Source: Onishia taeanensis
GTDB taxonomy: Bacteria > Pseudomonadota > Gammaproteobacteria > Pseudomonadales > Halomonadaceae
Direction of reading: 5' to 3'
Assembly (NCBI RefSeq): GCF_003268885.1
Contig: NZ_QLSX01000007.1
Coordinates: 1 to 64,000, forward strand
Length of the DNA stretch: 64,000 nucleotides
Positions 8,348-16,152 of the stretch are shown piece by piece. Every line of letters starts with the position of its first letter. The first letter of the stretch is position 1. The notes under the pieces were generated by a model. That model saw only the letters and a list, made by a program, of their open reading frames with translations, made no database searches and was not told the DNA's origin. The position numbers were made by a program, and so were the translations under genes.

Positions 8348-9088
8348 TTAGCCGAGATTCAGGCTTCGTACCATCAGCCCCAAAGCCATAGTAGCTGACA
8401 CGCTGAGCAGGGTACCTAGAAGCACGTACTCGGTGAGCTTGCGATCGCTGCTCTCGCGTAGGTCGCCGAAGCGCAGCACGGACTTGGCAGTCAGCAGGAA
8501 GCCCACGGCTGTCAGTTCATCCAATAGCACCAGGGTCAGTACCAGAAAGCGTTCGAGCATGCCGATGCGTGCTCCAGCTGCGACGAGAGTGCCGGGGTCG
8601 TTGACCTCATCGCTCCAGGGGCGCATGGCCAGGGCGATGCCGATGGCCATCGGCCGGGTCACCAGCAGGTAGGCGCCGGCCAGTGTCAGGGCTCGTGGGG
8701 TGGTTATCCAGGCGAACATCTCGAAAAGAGGCTGAAGGCTGCCTATCCAGCTGAGCCATAGCCCGAGTAGCACCAGCAGGTGTAATAGCTGGTCGAGTAG
8801 GAACCACCTCAGCCGGTTCGAATCAAGATATGTCTTGCCAAGGTCGATCAGTGCATGGCTAATCGCCACCAGAAGCGTGCCGGCCAGAATGATATCCGGC
8901 CCGCTGCCGGCGAGCGTGAGTACTAGAGCCGTGAGCAAACCGTGGATGCATGCATGCCAGTAAAGGGCTGGCGACAATCGCTTGTGGCGCTGTTTCGATT
9001 CGACCCACCGGTGTGGCTGAAATAGAAAATCGCCACTCAGATGGGCTAGCACCAGGCCGAGCAGTGTCGCCATTTCTGGAGAAGTCAT
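8348..9088 (-). CDS. DUF3307 domain membrane protein
   Basis: This 246-residue polytopic membrane protein starts MTSPEMATLLGLVLAHLSGDFLFQPHRW. The AH..GDF.FQ pattern and a second H.CIHGL block are typical of DUF3307, whose conserved histidines and aspartates lie in the first helices. About six hydrophobic segments follow. Its biochemical function is not known. The start codon overlaps the stop of the SatD-like gene (9085-9088, ATGA), so the two are translationally coupled; this pairing is also seen elsewhere in bacteria, as far as I recall. Expression is probably governed by the operator region at 9765-9810. Confidence 0.8.
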   Translation of the reverse strand: MTSPEMATLLGLVLAHLSGDFLFQPHRWVESKQRHKRLSPALYWHACIHGLLTALVLTLAGSGPDIILAGTLLVAISHALIDLGKTYLDSNRLRWFLLDQLLHLLVLLGLWLSWIGSLQPLFEMFAWITTPRALTLAGAYLLVTRPMAIGIALAMRPWSDEVNDPGTLVAAGARIGMLERFLVLTLVLLDELTAVGFLLTAKSVLRFGDLRESSDRKLTEYVLLGTLLSVSATMALGLMVRSLNLG

Positions 9089-9729
9089 TCGTCAGGTTGC
9101 TCCGTGGCCAGGCGCTGTTGGAAGAAGTTCAGCGTATCGGCGAGCATCGCCCAGCGGGCGGCACGCAGGCGCTTGTGAACGCTTGGTTGGCGGATGCCGA
9201 GCCGCTCGGCTATGGCCTGCTGGGACTCATCGTGCCACAGCTTGAGAAAGGCGATCTCAGCGGAGTAATGAGACCAGCCATCGATCAGCTCATCCACATA
9301 GCGGACCAGCAGCGTCATGGCTGCGTCATGCGGGGCATCGGCCTCAGTCAGTGCCAGGTGAGCGTCACTTTCGCTTATGGCGTCCAGTGCTTTGCCAGAT
9401 GCGATGAACACCGGCCCGTCGGCGGATGCCAGGGGGCTACCGGGCTGCCACTCGTTATGACCAACGGCCACCGCGACTCGGGCATCCCAGCGTTGGTCTT
9501 GTGAGTGCATGATCAGCTCGGCACGCAGAGCCACAGCGGCATGCAGGGCCTCGCTGGTGCAGGGGATGGCCAGTTGGAAGCCATCGCCACGGTAGCGCTC
9601 GAAACGGCCGCCATAATGCTTGGCAAGGCGTGACAAGCTGGCATCCAGCACCCGGTAAAGCGCGGTTATATCGCTGATCCGCTGTGATGCGATGATGTCG
9701 CCGGTCAGCACGGCAAGGGGCTGCCTCAT
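9085..9729 (-). CDS. SatD-family protein with C-terminal HTH
   Basis: The 214-residue cytoplasmic protein has an N-terminal SatD-like domain (LAVLTGDIIASQR near the start, then RYRGDGFQLAIP, a nucleotide-cyclase-like GDGF loop, and VAVAVG). Its C-terminal helix-turn-helix reads WHDESQQAIAERLGIRQPSVHKRLRAARW, similar to sigma-70 region 4/SatD ends. The ATG at 9729 is preferred over 9744 because GAGAGAG lies correctly upstream of it. It overlaps the DUF3307 gene by four bases. The HTH and the palindromes just upstream suggest autoregulation (inference). The enzymatic role of the N-domain is unknown. Confidence 0.75.
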   Translation of the reverse strand: MRQPLAVLTGDIIASQRISDITALYRVLDASLSRLAKHYGGRFERYRGDGFQLAIPCTSEALHAAVALRAELIMHSQDQRWDARVAVAVGHNEWQPGSPLASADGPVFIASGKALDAISESDAHLALTEADAPHDAAMTLLVRYVDELIDGWSHYSAEIAFLKLWHDESQQAIAERLGIRQPSVHKRLRAARWAMLADTLNFFQQRLATEQPDE

Positions 9730-9764
9730 TGGGTGCTCTCTCATAACCGGTTTGCCTTTTAAGA

Positions 9765-9810
9765 TAGCCTTATATGGCTATTTGTCAAATATATAGCCTA
9801 TATGGGTTAT
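9765..9810 (-). promoter_or_regulatory. Paired palindromic operators upstream of satD-like gene
   Basis: TAGCC-TTATAT-GGCTA (9765-9780) is a perfect 5-base inverted repeat. A second, imperfect copy, TAGCC-TATAT-GGGTTA (9794-9809), lies 13 bases further upstream. Both sit in an AT-rich stretch 36-80 bases before the start codon, where the promoter should be. They are probable binding sites for the gene's own HTH domain; that link is inferred. Confidence 0.55.
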
Positions 9811-9900
9811 GGATTCGCAATATTCTATTAAACAGCTATGCCCTAACGTCGCCAAACCGATCCGCGCTAGGTGCTCGGTGGCCTGCGCCGTGAATCGCTT

Positions 9901-9965
9901 GTGCATGGGCCTTATGCATGGGTCTTGTGCATGAGGTTAGTGCATGAGGTTAGTGCATGGGACTT
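9901..9965 (+). repeat. 13-bp tandem repeat array (GTGCATGRGGTTA-type)
   Basis: Five head-to-tail units of 12-14 bases all begin (G)TGCATG. Two adjacent copies (9927-9939, 9940-9952) are identical. A further GTGCATG occurs near 9979. There are no spacers. The array lies in a 467-base non-coding gap and no convincing coding frame crosses it. Confidence 0.75.
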
Positions 9966-10058
9966 GGGAACGGATTTTGTGCATGCGTCACGAGGCAGTC
10001 TCGCCTAGCTGGCTCGCTGGCCTAGATGTCGGCTTCAATGCCAAGTATTACGCCAGGC

Positions 10059-10086
10059 TTGAAAACAGGCTGTTCGCCGCTATCAT
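10059..10086 (+). promoter_or_regulatory. Sigma-70-like promoter ahead of the leader RNA
   Basis: TTGAAA (10059-10064) and TATCAT (10081-10086) are separated by 16 bases. Transcription would begin near 10093 and run through the hairpin at 10143-10168 toward the coiled-coil gene. Confidence 0.45.
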
Positions 10087-10092
10087 ATCGCC

Positions 10093-10175
10093 CAAGGTCG
10101 GCGGCATCTGCCGTCGGTCTGTTTACCAATGCTCGCTTCGCACCCCGCCCAGCCTTGGCTGGGCGGGGTTTTTCT
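10093..10175 (+). ncRNA. Candidate small RNA or attenuated leader
   Basis: From the predicted start near 10093 to the T tract at 10169-10173 is about 80 nt with two hairpins: a small CGGC-ATCT-GCCG stem and the strong 12-bp terminator. No open frame of note lies within it. It could be a free-standing sRNA or a leader where termination controls the gene at 10197. The prediction rests only on promoter, hairpin and terminator. Confidence 0.35.
10143..10173 (+). terminator. Strong intrinsic terminator in the leader of the coiled-coil gene
   Basis: CCCCGCCCAGCC (10143-10154) pairs perfectly with GGCTGGGCGGGG (10157-10168) and is followed by TTTTT. It lies only 24 bases before the start codon at 10197, so it ends an upstream transcript or acts as an attenuator. 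Confidence 0.85.
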
Positions 10176-10196
10176 TGATCTACCAAGGGAGATCCT

Positions 10197-10925
10197 ATGA
10201 CTGATACAGCCGCTCAAGATACTCAGGACGACGCGCTGGTTCGTGCCATCACGCTGCAGATGGAAGTCGATGAGCTAAAGGCTGACGTTCAGCAGCTGAA
10301 GAAAGAGGCGCAGCAGGCTCAGAAGGCGCGCGACAAGGCCAAGCACGAAGCCGAGCAGTTGCGTACCCGTAACGCCAAGCTTAGTGACAAGCTTGATGCC
10401 GCAAAGAAAGACGCGAAGCAGGCCAAACACCTGGCGCGCGAAGAATTGCAAAAGGCACGTGCCAAGCAGGACGCCAAGCGCGGCAAGTCGGCCAATAGCG
10501 GTGCTGAAGAAGAAGCGGCATCAATCACCAGTGACGATGGCAAGGTCAAGGTGTCGCTGACCAATGACCAGGTCCAGATTGCGCAGCCGCCGCACTACGT
10601 TATTAGCAGCACTCCGCTGAGCGAGAGTGACCAGCATCAGCTTGAATTCTGCGACCTGATCACCGCAGTTCGCGATGGCGAATATGGAGAGTTCGTGGAC
10701 CAGGCTTCCCAAGTCATGGCGGCTCGCTGGCGTGAGCAAAACCAGTGCTTGAGGGTCGAAGACCTGGAGCTACCGACAAAGGTTGCGGCAACACTGGCCG
10801 AAAATGGACTCGTGATGATTAGCGACATTGAGAGCCGCCATGCAGCCGGCACTCTGGCCGACATCAAGGGGATCGGCCCCGCAGCCATCGAGCAAGTGGA
10901 CAAGGCGTTGGCCAGCACGTCTTGA
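10197..10925 (+). CDS. Coiled-coil protein with C-terminal helix-hairpin-helix domain
   Basis: The 242-residue protein has no signal peptide. Residues about 15-105 are a charged Lys/Glu/Ala-rich coiled coil (DKAKHEAEQLR, AKKDAKQAKHLAREEL). A middle segment is acidic to neutral. The last 50 residues (LELPTKVAATLAENGL..ISDIE...LADIKGIGPAAIEQV) resemble the helix-hairpin-helix of RNA polymerase alpha C-terminal domains, with a GIGP hairpin that binds DNA non-specifically. GGGAGATCCT precedes the ATG. I do not recognise a named family; a nucleic-acid-associated role is an inference. The upstream terminator suggests conditional expression. Confidence 0.6.
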   Translation: MTDTAAQDTQDDALVRAITLQMEVDELKADVQQLKKEAQQAQKARDKAKHEAEQLRTRNAKLSDKLDAAKKDAKQAKHLAREELQKARAKQDAKRGKSANSGAEEEAASITSDDGKVKVSLTNDQVQIAQPPHYVISSTPLSESDQHQLEFCDLITAVRDGEYGEFVDQASQVMAARWREQNQCLRVEDLELPTKVAATLAENGLVMISDIESRHAAGTLADIKGIGPAAIEQVDKALASTS

Positions 10926-11259
10926 TTGGCATCCTGGGCGGATTGTGCGCCATGCCGGCTAGCCTGACGTAGTCGTAAGTGTAGAAGGAGAGATGCCCCG
11001 ACCTTTTGAAGCTCTTGCGGGGGCTGCGCCCCGAGTCCCTAACTGATTGCAGAACCTGATCTGCAACCCGTATTTCAAGACCCGCTTGTGAGCCCTGATA
11101 GAGTGAGAGTCTGCTTTTTGGGCGGTTTGGTTGGGGTTGGCCCCGAGCTTTCTTGTTCTCGGGCCCCGTATCTTGAGTGGCGATAAAGGATGCGCCTGGC
11201 TGCTGGAGCCGGCGCATCTTTACTATGTTTGTCAGTGCCAGTGTCAGAAGAGTTGTTTA
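10926..11259. other. Intergenic gap, no gene seen
   Basis: These 334 bases separate two convergent genes. A small GGGG-CTG-CGCC hairpin near 11019 has no T tract. No supported coding frame, RNA gene or repeat was found. Confidence 0.5.
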
Positions 11260-12630
11260 TCAGTGCGATGGGAGCTGTTCGTCAGTGCGAAGGGCAACGC
11301 CTCGGCTTGATGTGACTCGCCAGCGCCAGATATGGGTTACCAGCCCCCCCACGATCAGGTTATGAACGTAGACGCCGGAAGAGAATGAAAGGTAAGCCTC
11401 GAACTGGTTGACGATCATCCAGAAGATAAAGAAGCTAGCGCCGAACAGCGCCATGTCGCCGGGCATGGCGCCTGCGCGCCAGGCAAGCCAGGTGCCGCGG
11501 CCTACCCAGTAGGCGAGTGCTGCCATTACAAATACACCAAGGGCGCCATAGGCCACCAGCACTTCCAGGAAGGTGTTATGCAGGTGGCCATAACGTTCCT
11601 TGGTTTTTTCTGGCAGCCACTCGGTTTGTTTGACGGCGAGGCTGCGCCCATTTGCGCCCCAGCCAACCAGCGGCCGCTCGGCTATCCATTGCGTGGCGGC
11701 AATCCAGGTGTAAATGCGATTACCAATGCTGGAATTGGGGTCGATGGCGTCAATGTCACCATCCATTAGCTCAGTGATCACTTGGTTCTCGGCACCCAGC
11801 CGCCGTTCTATTGATCCGTGGAAGGCTGTGCCTAACACGGCCACCACGAGAAGCGCAGAGACGCCGCCAACTACCAGGTGCTTCTTGTTCACGCCGAGAC
11901 GTTGAGTCATGAGCCTGGCTGATACCAGCACCAAGGCGGCCATAACCGGTAGGGCTATTAGCAGAGCGAGCCAGATGGCGCGGGTTTGGGTCACTATCAC
12001 GCCTGCAAGGCATATTGTTAATGCTATGCCCCAGGCAAGGCGCCGCAGAATGGACCAGGAACCGGGCTGCAGAGCTCTTCTGCTGAAGGCAAGTAGCCCC
12101 AGCAGCGATGTACCGAAATACATGGCCCCATGCTGAGCATTGTGGATGCCGAAATCGACTCGATGCCCCGATAGCCCTCTTTGCCAGTGATCAAGGCCCA
12201 CATCGTTGGTTATCGAGGTGAGGAATAAGCCCAACATTGCCAGGCACCATAGCCAGAGGGTTGGGCGGGTGCGGCCGCCAAGCCACCATGCAATGCCAAT
12301 GAAAAGGAACCACTTGCCCATGCGATCCAGTTGGGGGTTATCCGGTATCCACTCTGGGTGATGGAAGTAGCCAAGACACCAACTAAGTAGTTGAACAAGT
12401 ACCGCCGCGAGCAGGAGCCAAAGCGGCGCGGAGCCACGGATATCAGCGCTACGTAACACCATGGTCAGCCCTAAAATCGCCATCAAGGTTCCGGCGATTC
12501 CTCCCACTTTGGGCCATAGCAAATTAAGAAATCCGTAGAGGAAAACGCACGCTATCCCTAATAGCCATAGGGGCCTAGGTGACTGCCAAGTTGCCGTACT
12601 TTGATTGAATTGCCACCTAGATCTAAGCAT
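11260..12630 (-). CDS. O-antigen ligase family membrane protein (Wzy_C/WaaL-like)
   Basis: A 456-residue polytopic protein with about ten to twelve hydrophobic segments. The large periplasmic loop and following helix carry the Wzy_C signature: IGNRIYTWIAATQWIAERPLVGWGANGR, then YGHLHNTFLEVLVAYGALGV with the conserved His/Asn. Such proteins ligate O-polysaccharide to lipid A-core or polymerise or transfer glycans at the periplasmic face. It lies upstream of nothing on its own strand except the glycosyltransferase gene at 12720-13886, with a 90-bp gap, so the two probably share a transcript. Ligase cannot be told from polymerase by sequence alone. Confidence 0.85.
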   Translation of the reverse strand: MLRSRWQFNQSTATWQSPRPLWLLGIACVFLYGFLNLLWPKVGGIAGTLMAILGLTMVLRSADIRGSAPLWLLLAAVLVQLLSWCLGYFHHPEWIPDNPQLDRMGKWFLFIGIAWWLGGRTRPTLWLWCLAMLGLFLTSITNDVGLDHWQRGLSGHRVDFGIHNAQHGAMYFGTSLLGLLAFSRRALQPGSWSILRRLAWGIALTICLAGVIVTQTRAIWLALLIALPVMAALVLVSARLMTQRLGVNKKHLVVGGVSALLVVAVLGTAFHGSIERRLGAENQVITELMDGDIDAIDPNSSIGNRIYTWIAATQWIAERPLVGWGANGRSLAVKQTEWLPEKTKERYGHLHNTFLEVLVAYGALGVFVMAALAYWVGRGTWLAWRAGAMPGDMALFGASFFIFWMIVNQFEAYLSFSSGVYVHNLIVGGLVTHIWRWRVTSSRGVALRTDEQLPSH

Positions 12631-12719
12631 GTATTCGTGGTTCCGCTGCTTATGGTTGATGATTTTGTAGTGGGGTTATAACAGGGCTTTCGTTATGACT
12701 TGGTGCTAAAGCGTATGTG

Positions 12720-13886
12720 CTAATGTGCTCGTTTGTTCACTGCCGCGGGGGTGTCCAGGTAACTCGCCACCATGGTCTCTTCAGAGAAGTCCTTGAGCCA
12801 TTCCGGTTTGACCTCATAGCCGCCTTGGCCAAGGACTTCTTGCATCTTGCTCGCCAAGCCTTCCGCGCTGTGTTCAGCGATGCCGATTTCAAGCTCGCCT
12901 TTGAGGATCTCGCGGATGCCGCCGGGGCAGTCCACCGAGGCCACCGGCGTACCGCAGGCCAAGGCTTCGCTTAGTACGATGCCCATGCCTTCTATTCTCG
13001 AGCTCAAGACGAAAAGGCGGGCTGCGCGCATCCAGGGGTAGGGGTTGCGTTTGGTGCCGGCAAAGGTGACGCGCTCGGCAATGCCGAGCCTGCGTGCCTT
13101 GTCTTCCAGTGCTGCCTGTAGGTGGCCTTCGCCGATAATGACAAGCCGCTCTTCGGGCGTGGCCTGGGCATAGGCTTCAAGCAGTAGCTCGTGGTCCTTT
13201 TGAGGCACCAGCCTTGCCACGTTGAGGATGAAGGGCTCGTCTGGAATATCGGGGTCTTTCTCGAGCATCAGCGACTGAATGCGCTTCACCGGGCAGGCAT
13301 TGATGATGCGCTCTAGTGATAGCGGCGTCAGTTGGAAGCGTTGGCTGTAAGCTTGGGCCGAGTCCACTACCCCTTGGGAAACGCCTACCAGGTGGCGCTT
13401 GTCCAGAAGGGAGCGCGCAAAAAGGCGTTGCTGCCAGTGAGGGCCTTTGAAATTGACGCCATTCTCGAGCACGAAGCGTGCGCGCTCGTCACGGAAGCTC
13501 CAGACGCCCTCGTAGGTGCCCAGGCCGCGAAAGATCAGCCGATCCACCTTGCCGTGTTGCTTTTCAAAGCGCTTCAGCCAGGCCCTGAAGACAAAGCCAC
13601 CCAGCCAGCCGGTCCATACAAAGTGAGAGCGACGGATCAGCGGGTTGAGGATCAAACGTGAGATCAGTTCGACCAGTAGGCCAACACCGGTCAAGCGGAT
13701 AAGGCGTTGAATCGGCACCACATGGCTGGTGACGCCAGGATTGTCGGGGGTGAGGACCTGATCCCGGTCGCGCCAGGTGACGATGTGTGATTCGTGCCCG
13801 GCATCGGCGAGGGCATCGGCAAGCGTGATGGCCATTCGTTCCATGCCGCCCATCTTGAGGCTTCTGACGATAACAAGAGTGCGCAT
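12720..13886 (-). CDS. Glycosyltransferase family 4 protein
   Basis: The 388-residue cytoplasmic or peripheral membrane enzyme has the GT-B fold. Near the N-terminus is the glycine loop KMGGMERMAITLADALADAGHE. The C-half has NVARLVPQKDHELLLEAYAQA and the EX7E-type block SSRIEGMGIVLSEALACGTPVASVDCPGGI that binds the nucleotide sugar. It likely adds a sugar to LPS core or O-antigen. The start is the first ATG with family homology from residue 1 (MRTLVIVRSLKMGG). The donor and acceptor are unknown. The neighbouring O-antigen ligase-like gene supports a surface-glycan role. Confidence 0.9.
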   Translation of the reverse strand: MRTLVIVRSLKMGGMERMAITLADALADAGHESHIVTWRDRDQVLTPDNPGVTSHVVPIQRLIRLTGVGLLVELISRLILNPLIRRSHFVWTGWLGGFVFRAWLKRFEKQHGKVDRLIFRGLGTYEGVWSFRDERARFVLENGVNFKGPHWQQRLFARSLLDKRHLVGVSQGVVDSAQAYSQRFQLTPLSLERIINACPVKRIQSLMLEKDPDIPDEPFILNVARLVPQKDHELLLEAYAQATPEERLVIIGEGHLQAALEDKARRLGIAERVTFAGTKRNPYPWMRAARLFVLSSRIEGMGIVLSEALACGTPVASVDCPGGIREILKGELEIGIAEHSAEGLASKMQEVLGQGGYEVKPEWLKDFSEETMVASYLDTPAAVNKRAH

Positions 13887-13946
13887 GTAACCTCGGCGTT
13901 GGCGGGGTGGGGCTGAGTCCGTCTATTCTAAAGCGTTCTGGCGATG

Positions 13947-13990
13947 GCCAAAATGCAAAGGTCAAAAACGCAAAGGCCAAAACGAAAAAA
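13947..13990 (+). repeat. 14-15 bp tandem repeat, about three units
   Basis: The units are GCCAAAATGCAAAG, GTCAAAAACGCAAAG and GCCAAAACGAAAAAA, head to tail. The last unit runs into the T-tract side of the tRNA terminator. It is non-coding. Confidence 0.6.
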
Positions 13991-14017
13991 GCCACTCGAC
14001 AAGGCCGAGTGGCTTTT
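13985..14017 (-). terminator. Intrinsic terminator of tRNA-Pro
   Basis: On the minus strand GCCACTCG is followed by a 7-base loop, CGAGTGGC and a run of six T (AAAAAA at 13985-13990 on the plus strand). The plus strand also shows TTTT after the stem (14014-14017), so it may work both ways. Confidence 0.85.
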
Positions 14018-14025
14018 AATATTTC

Positions 14026-14102
14026 TGGTCGGAGCGACTGGATTCGAACCAGCGACCTCTGCAACCCCATTGCAGCGCGCTACCAAGCTGCGCCACGCTC
14101 CG
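14026..14102 (-). tRNA. tRNA-Pro (anticodon GGG)
   Basis: The minus strand reads CGGAGCG as acceptor stem, a D-arm with GCGCAGCTTGGTAGCGC, and an anticodon stem CTGCA/TGCAG around loop ATGGGGT. The anticodon GGG is at 14066-14068. The T-arm carries GGTTCGAATCC and the closing stem is CGCTCCG. Discriminator A and an encoded CCA end the 77-nt gene. It decodes CCC and CCU proline codons. A terminator lies 10 bases downstream. Confidence 0.97.
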
Positions 14103-14283
14103 ACTCTGGTACTCGGCAGTGCCTTTCGGCTCCTGTGTCCCGAGAACGAGGCGTATACTAGCGCGAGATGTTGGCGATGGGAAGCCCCTTAAGCGCTTTT
14201 TTTTCAAAAGGTTGGCTGAGTGGTTAGTCTGCACCTAGACGAAAGGAGTAGAATGCATCAACGAAGAGTGGAGGAGGGCAGGC

Positions 14284-14649
14284 ATGTCGTTGATCGTTGG
14301 GTTTATCATCTTGCTGGGATGCCAGTTTCTGGGCGAGCTGATCGTTCGCGGTTTCGGTATTCCGGTTCCGGGGCCGGTGATGGGCATGGTGATTCTGCTG
14401 ATCGCCTTGCTGATCAACGGGCGCGTGCCGGATGGCCTTCGTAAGACAGGCCAGGGGCTATTGAACTATCTGACCCTGCTGTTTGTGCCGGCGGGGGTCG
14501 GGATGATGGTGCATTTCCAACTGATTCAGGCTGATTTCTGGACGATCATTGTCACCCTGTTCGTCTCCACGGCGGTAACCCTAGCCGTCACGGCCAAGGT
14601 CATGATGTGGATGAACCAGCGAGTCGGTGGGACGGAGAAGGCCAAATGA
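14284..14649 (+). CDS. lrgA: CidA/LrgA family protein
   Basis: This 121-residue inner-membrane protein has four hydrophobic helices and the family signature GFGIPVPGPVMGMVILLIALL near residues 23-43, plus LTLLFVPAGVGMM. CidA/LrgA proteins are holin-like; with LrgB they influence murein hydrolase export, autolysis or metabolite transport. GGAGGAGGG lies just upstream of the ATG. Its stop overlaps the next start (ATGA, 14646-14649), so the pair is translationally coupled. Confidence 0.92.
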   Translation: MSLIVGFIILLGCQFLGELIVRGFGIPVPGPVMGMVILLIALLINGRVPDGLRKTGQGLLNYLTLLFVPAGVGMMVHFQLIQADFWTIIVTLFVSTAVTLAVTAKVMMWMNQRVGGTEKAK

Positions 14650-15374
14650 ACTTCGTCGCATTGGACCAAGTCTGGGTCTACCTGTCGGGCAACCCCTTGC
14701 TTTCGCTGCTGGTGACGCTGGCAGCATTTTATGTGGCCACGCGAATCAACATCCTGCTTGGCCGCACGCCTTTGCTGCACCCGGTGGTGATTTCGATCGT
14801 ACTGCTGATCGGTTTTCTGTTGCTCAGCGGCATCGAATACAGCACCTACTTCGAAGGGGCTCAGTTCATTCACTTCCTGCTTGGCCCGGCCACGGTTGCC
14901 CTGGCAATACCGCTCTATGATCATCGGGAACGCGTTCGTCGGCTGATATGGCCTGTCATGGTGGCCTGTGTCACCGGCATCGTGACCGCCGTGGGCTCGA
15001 CCCTTGGCATCGCCATGCTGATGGGAGCGAGCCGGGAGACACTGCTGACGCTTGCCCCCAAGTCGGTGACCTCACCGATTGCGATGGGCATCGCCGAGCA
15101 GTTGGGCGGAATTCCTTCGCTGGCAGCAGGACTGGTCTTGCTGACCGGGTCGATCGGCTGTGCCCTGGGGCCTTGGATATTCAGACTGATGCGTATCAAG
15201 GACCCGACCGTTCAGGGCTTCACCATGGGGCTGGCAGCTCATGGCTTCGGCACGGCGCAAAGCTTCAGCTCTATTGGTGCGCTAGCTGGCGCCTTTGCGG
15301 GTCTCGCCATGGGCCTGACGGGGCTGTTGACGGCGTTCCTGTTGCCGTTGATCGTGGCGCTATTGGGGATTTGA
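14646..15374 (+). CDS. lrgB: LrgB/CidB family protein
   Basis: A 242-residue polytopic membrane protein. It carries LGPATVALAIPLYDHR, LAPKSVTSPIAMGIAEQLGG and AAHGFGTAQSF, all LrgB hallmarks. It works with the upstream LrgA-like protein. A longer frame opens at 14607, but the ATG at 14646 is chosen because it overlaps the lrgA stop and begins the family homology (MNFVALDQVW). No dedicated terminator was seen before the convergent gene at 15390. Confidence 0.92.
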   Translation: MNFVALDQVWVYLSGNPLLSLLVTLAAFYVATRINILLGRTPLLHPVVISIVLLIGFLLLSGIEYSTYFEGAQFIHFLLGPATVALAIPLYDHRERVRRLIWPVMVACVTGIVTAVGSTLGIAMLMGASRETLLTLAPKSVTSPIAMGIAEQLGGIPSLAAGLVLLTGSIGCALGPWIFRLMRIKDPTVQGFTMGLAAHGFGTAQSFSSIGALAGAFAGLAMGLTGLLTAFLLPLIVALLGI

Positions 15375-15389
15375 TCGGCCTCTGAGGCC

Positions 15390-15758
15390 TCATATCTCTT
15401 CCCATACCCGCTGACGAAAGTCCAAGGCCATCTCGTTGACCCTGTTCATCCGATTCAGGTGGGCGTTGACGAAATCCTCTATGGCGTCCTGATAACAGCT
15501 ACCCAAGACGGAAGGATCCTTGAGTGTCTGCTGGTCGGACAGGCACTTGATGATCTCCTGCTGGCTGGTGGCGCAGGCGGTCAATAGCTCTGCTTCCATC
15601 TGCATGGCATCAAAGAGCGTTTCCATCCAAGCAACCTGCATGCGGACAACTGGATTCGCGGCTCCCATCCAATGGTGTACCCACCAGTCGATGACCGGGG
15701 CGCTTGCGTCCCTAACTGCTACAGGAAACTCGGCGATATTTTCGGGTTTACTGATCAT
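15390..15758 (-). CDS. Hypothetical protein, possibly phasin-like
   Basis: The frame is open from 15872, but AGGAGGAGTG directly precedes the ATG at 15758, which gives a 122-residue protein starting MISKPENIAEF. It is a soluble, helix-rich protein with Trp-rich WWVHHWM and a C-terminal FVNAHLNRMNRVNEMALDFRQRVWEEI, without signal peptide or membrane segments. The length and amphipathic helices recall phasins (polyhydroxybutyrate granule proteins), but no decisive motif is visible. It converges on lrgB. Confidence 0.5.
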   Translation of the reverse strand: MISKPENIAEFPVAVRDASAPVIDWWVHHWMGAANPVVRMQVAWMETLFDAMQMEAELLTACATSQQEIIKCLSDQQTLKDPSVLGSCYQDAIEDFVNAHLNRMNRVNEMALDFRQRVWEEI

Positions 15759-15939
15759 CACTCCTCCTGACATCACGGTCATTGTGAATTCCGATGTCAT
15801 TCTGTCGGCACCACCCTTGAGTATAGAGGCCGCAAGGCCGCGCACCGTGCGCAAGTGGTGTTCTTCATCCATTCTCTGATGAGAGTCAACTTTTGGTGCG
15901 AGAGGCGATCAAGGTGCTCAAGGGCAGCAGGAGGCGGCG

Positions 15940-16113
15940 ATGTGGCAGGTGATCAAGTCGGTGCTGGCGGCCTTCTTTGGGGTGCAGAAGGAGCAGCAGC
16001 GCAAAAAGGACTTCGAAGAGGGCAAGCCGGTGACCTTTATCATCGTCGGCCTGTTGATGGCGCTGGTACTGGTGGTGGGCGTCTTCATGCTGGCTATGAG
16101 CGCTGCGGATTAG
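15940..16113 (+). CDS. DUF2970 small membrane protein
   Basis: A 57-residue protein starting MWQVIKSVLAAFFGVQKEQQRKKDFEEG, followed by one transmembrane helix (TFIIVGLLMALVLVVGVFML). This is the DUF2970 layout: an amphipathic N-terminus with FGVQ, then a helix. AGGAGGCGGCG precedes the ATG. The function is unknown. Members are often found near cytochrome c oxidase genes, and here the cox cluster begins about 530 bp downstream on the same strand. Confidence 0.8.
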   Translation: MWQVIKSVLAAFFGVQKEQQRKKDFEEGKPVTFIIVGLLMALVLVVGVFMLAMSAAD

Positions 16114-16152
16114 GCAATGGCTGAAAAGTACTGCGCTCGCCCATACGGCGTT

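Noticed and set aside
9944-10204. Open frame of about 86 codons before the coiled-coil gene
   Set aside because: It crosses the 13-bp array's end, the promoter-like pair and the intrinsic terminator, and has no ribosome-binding site or motif.
15759-15872. N-terminal extension of the phasin-like protein to 15872
   Set aside because: AGGAGG directly before the ATG at 15758 marks the likely start; the extension shows no conserved pattern.
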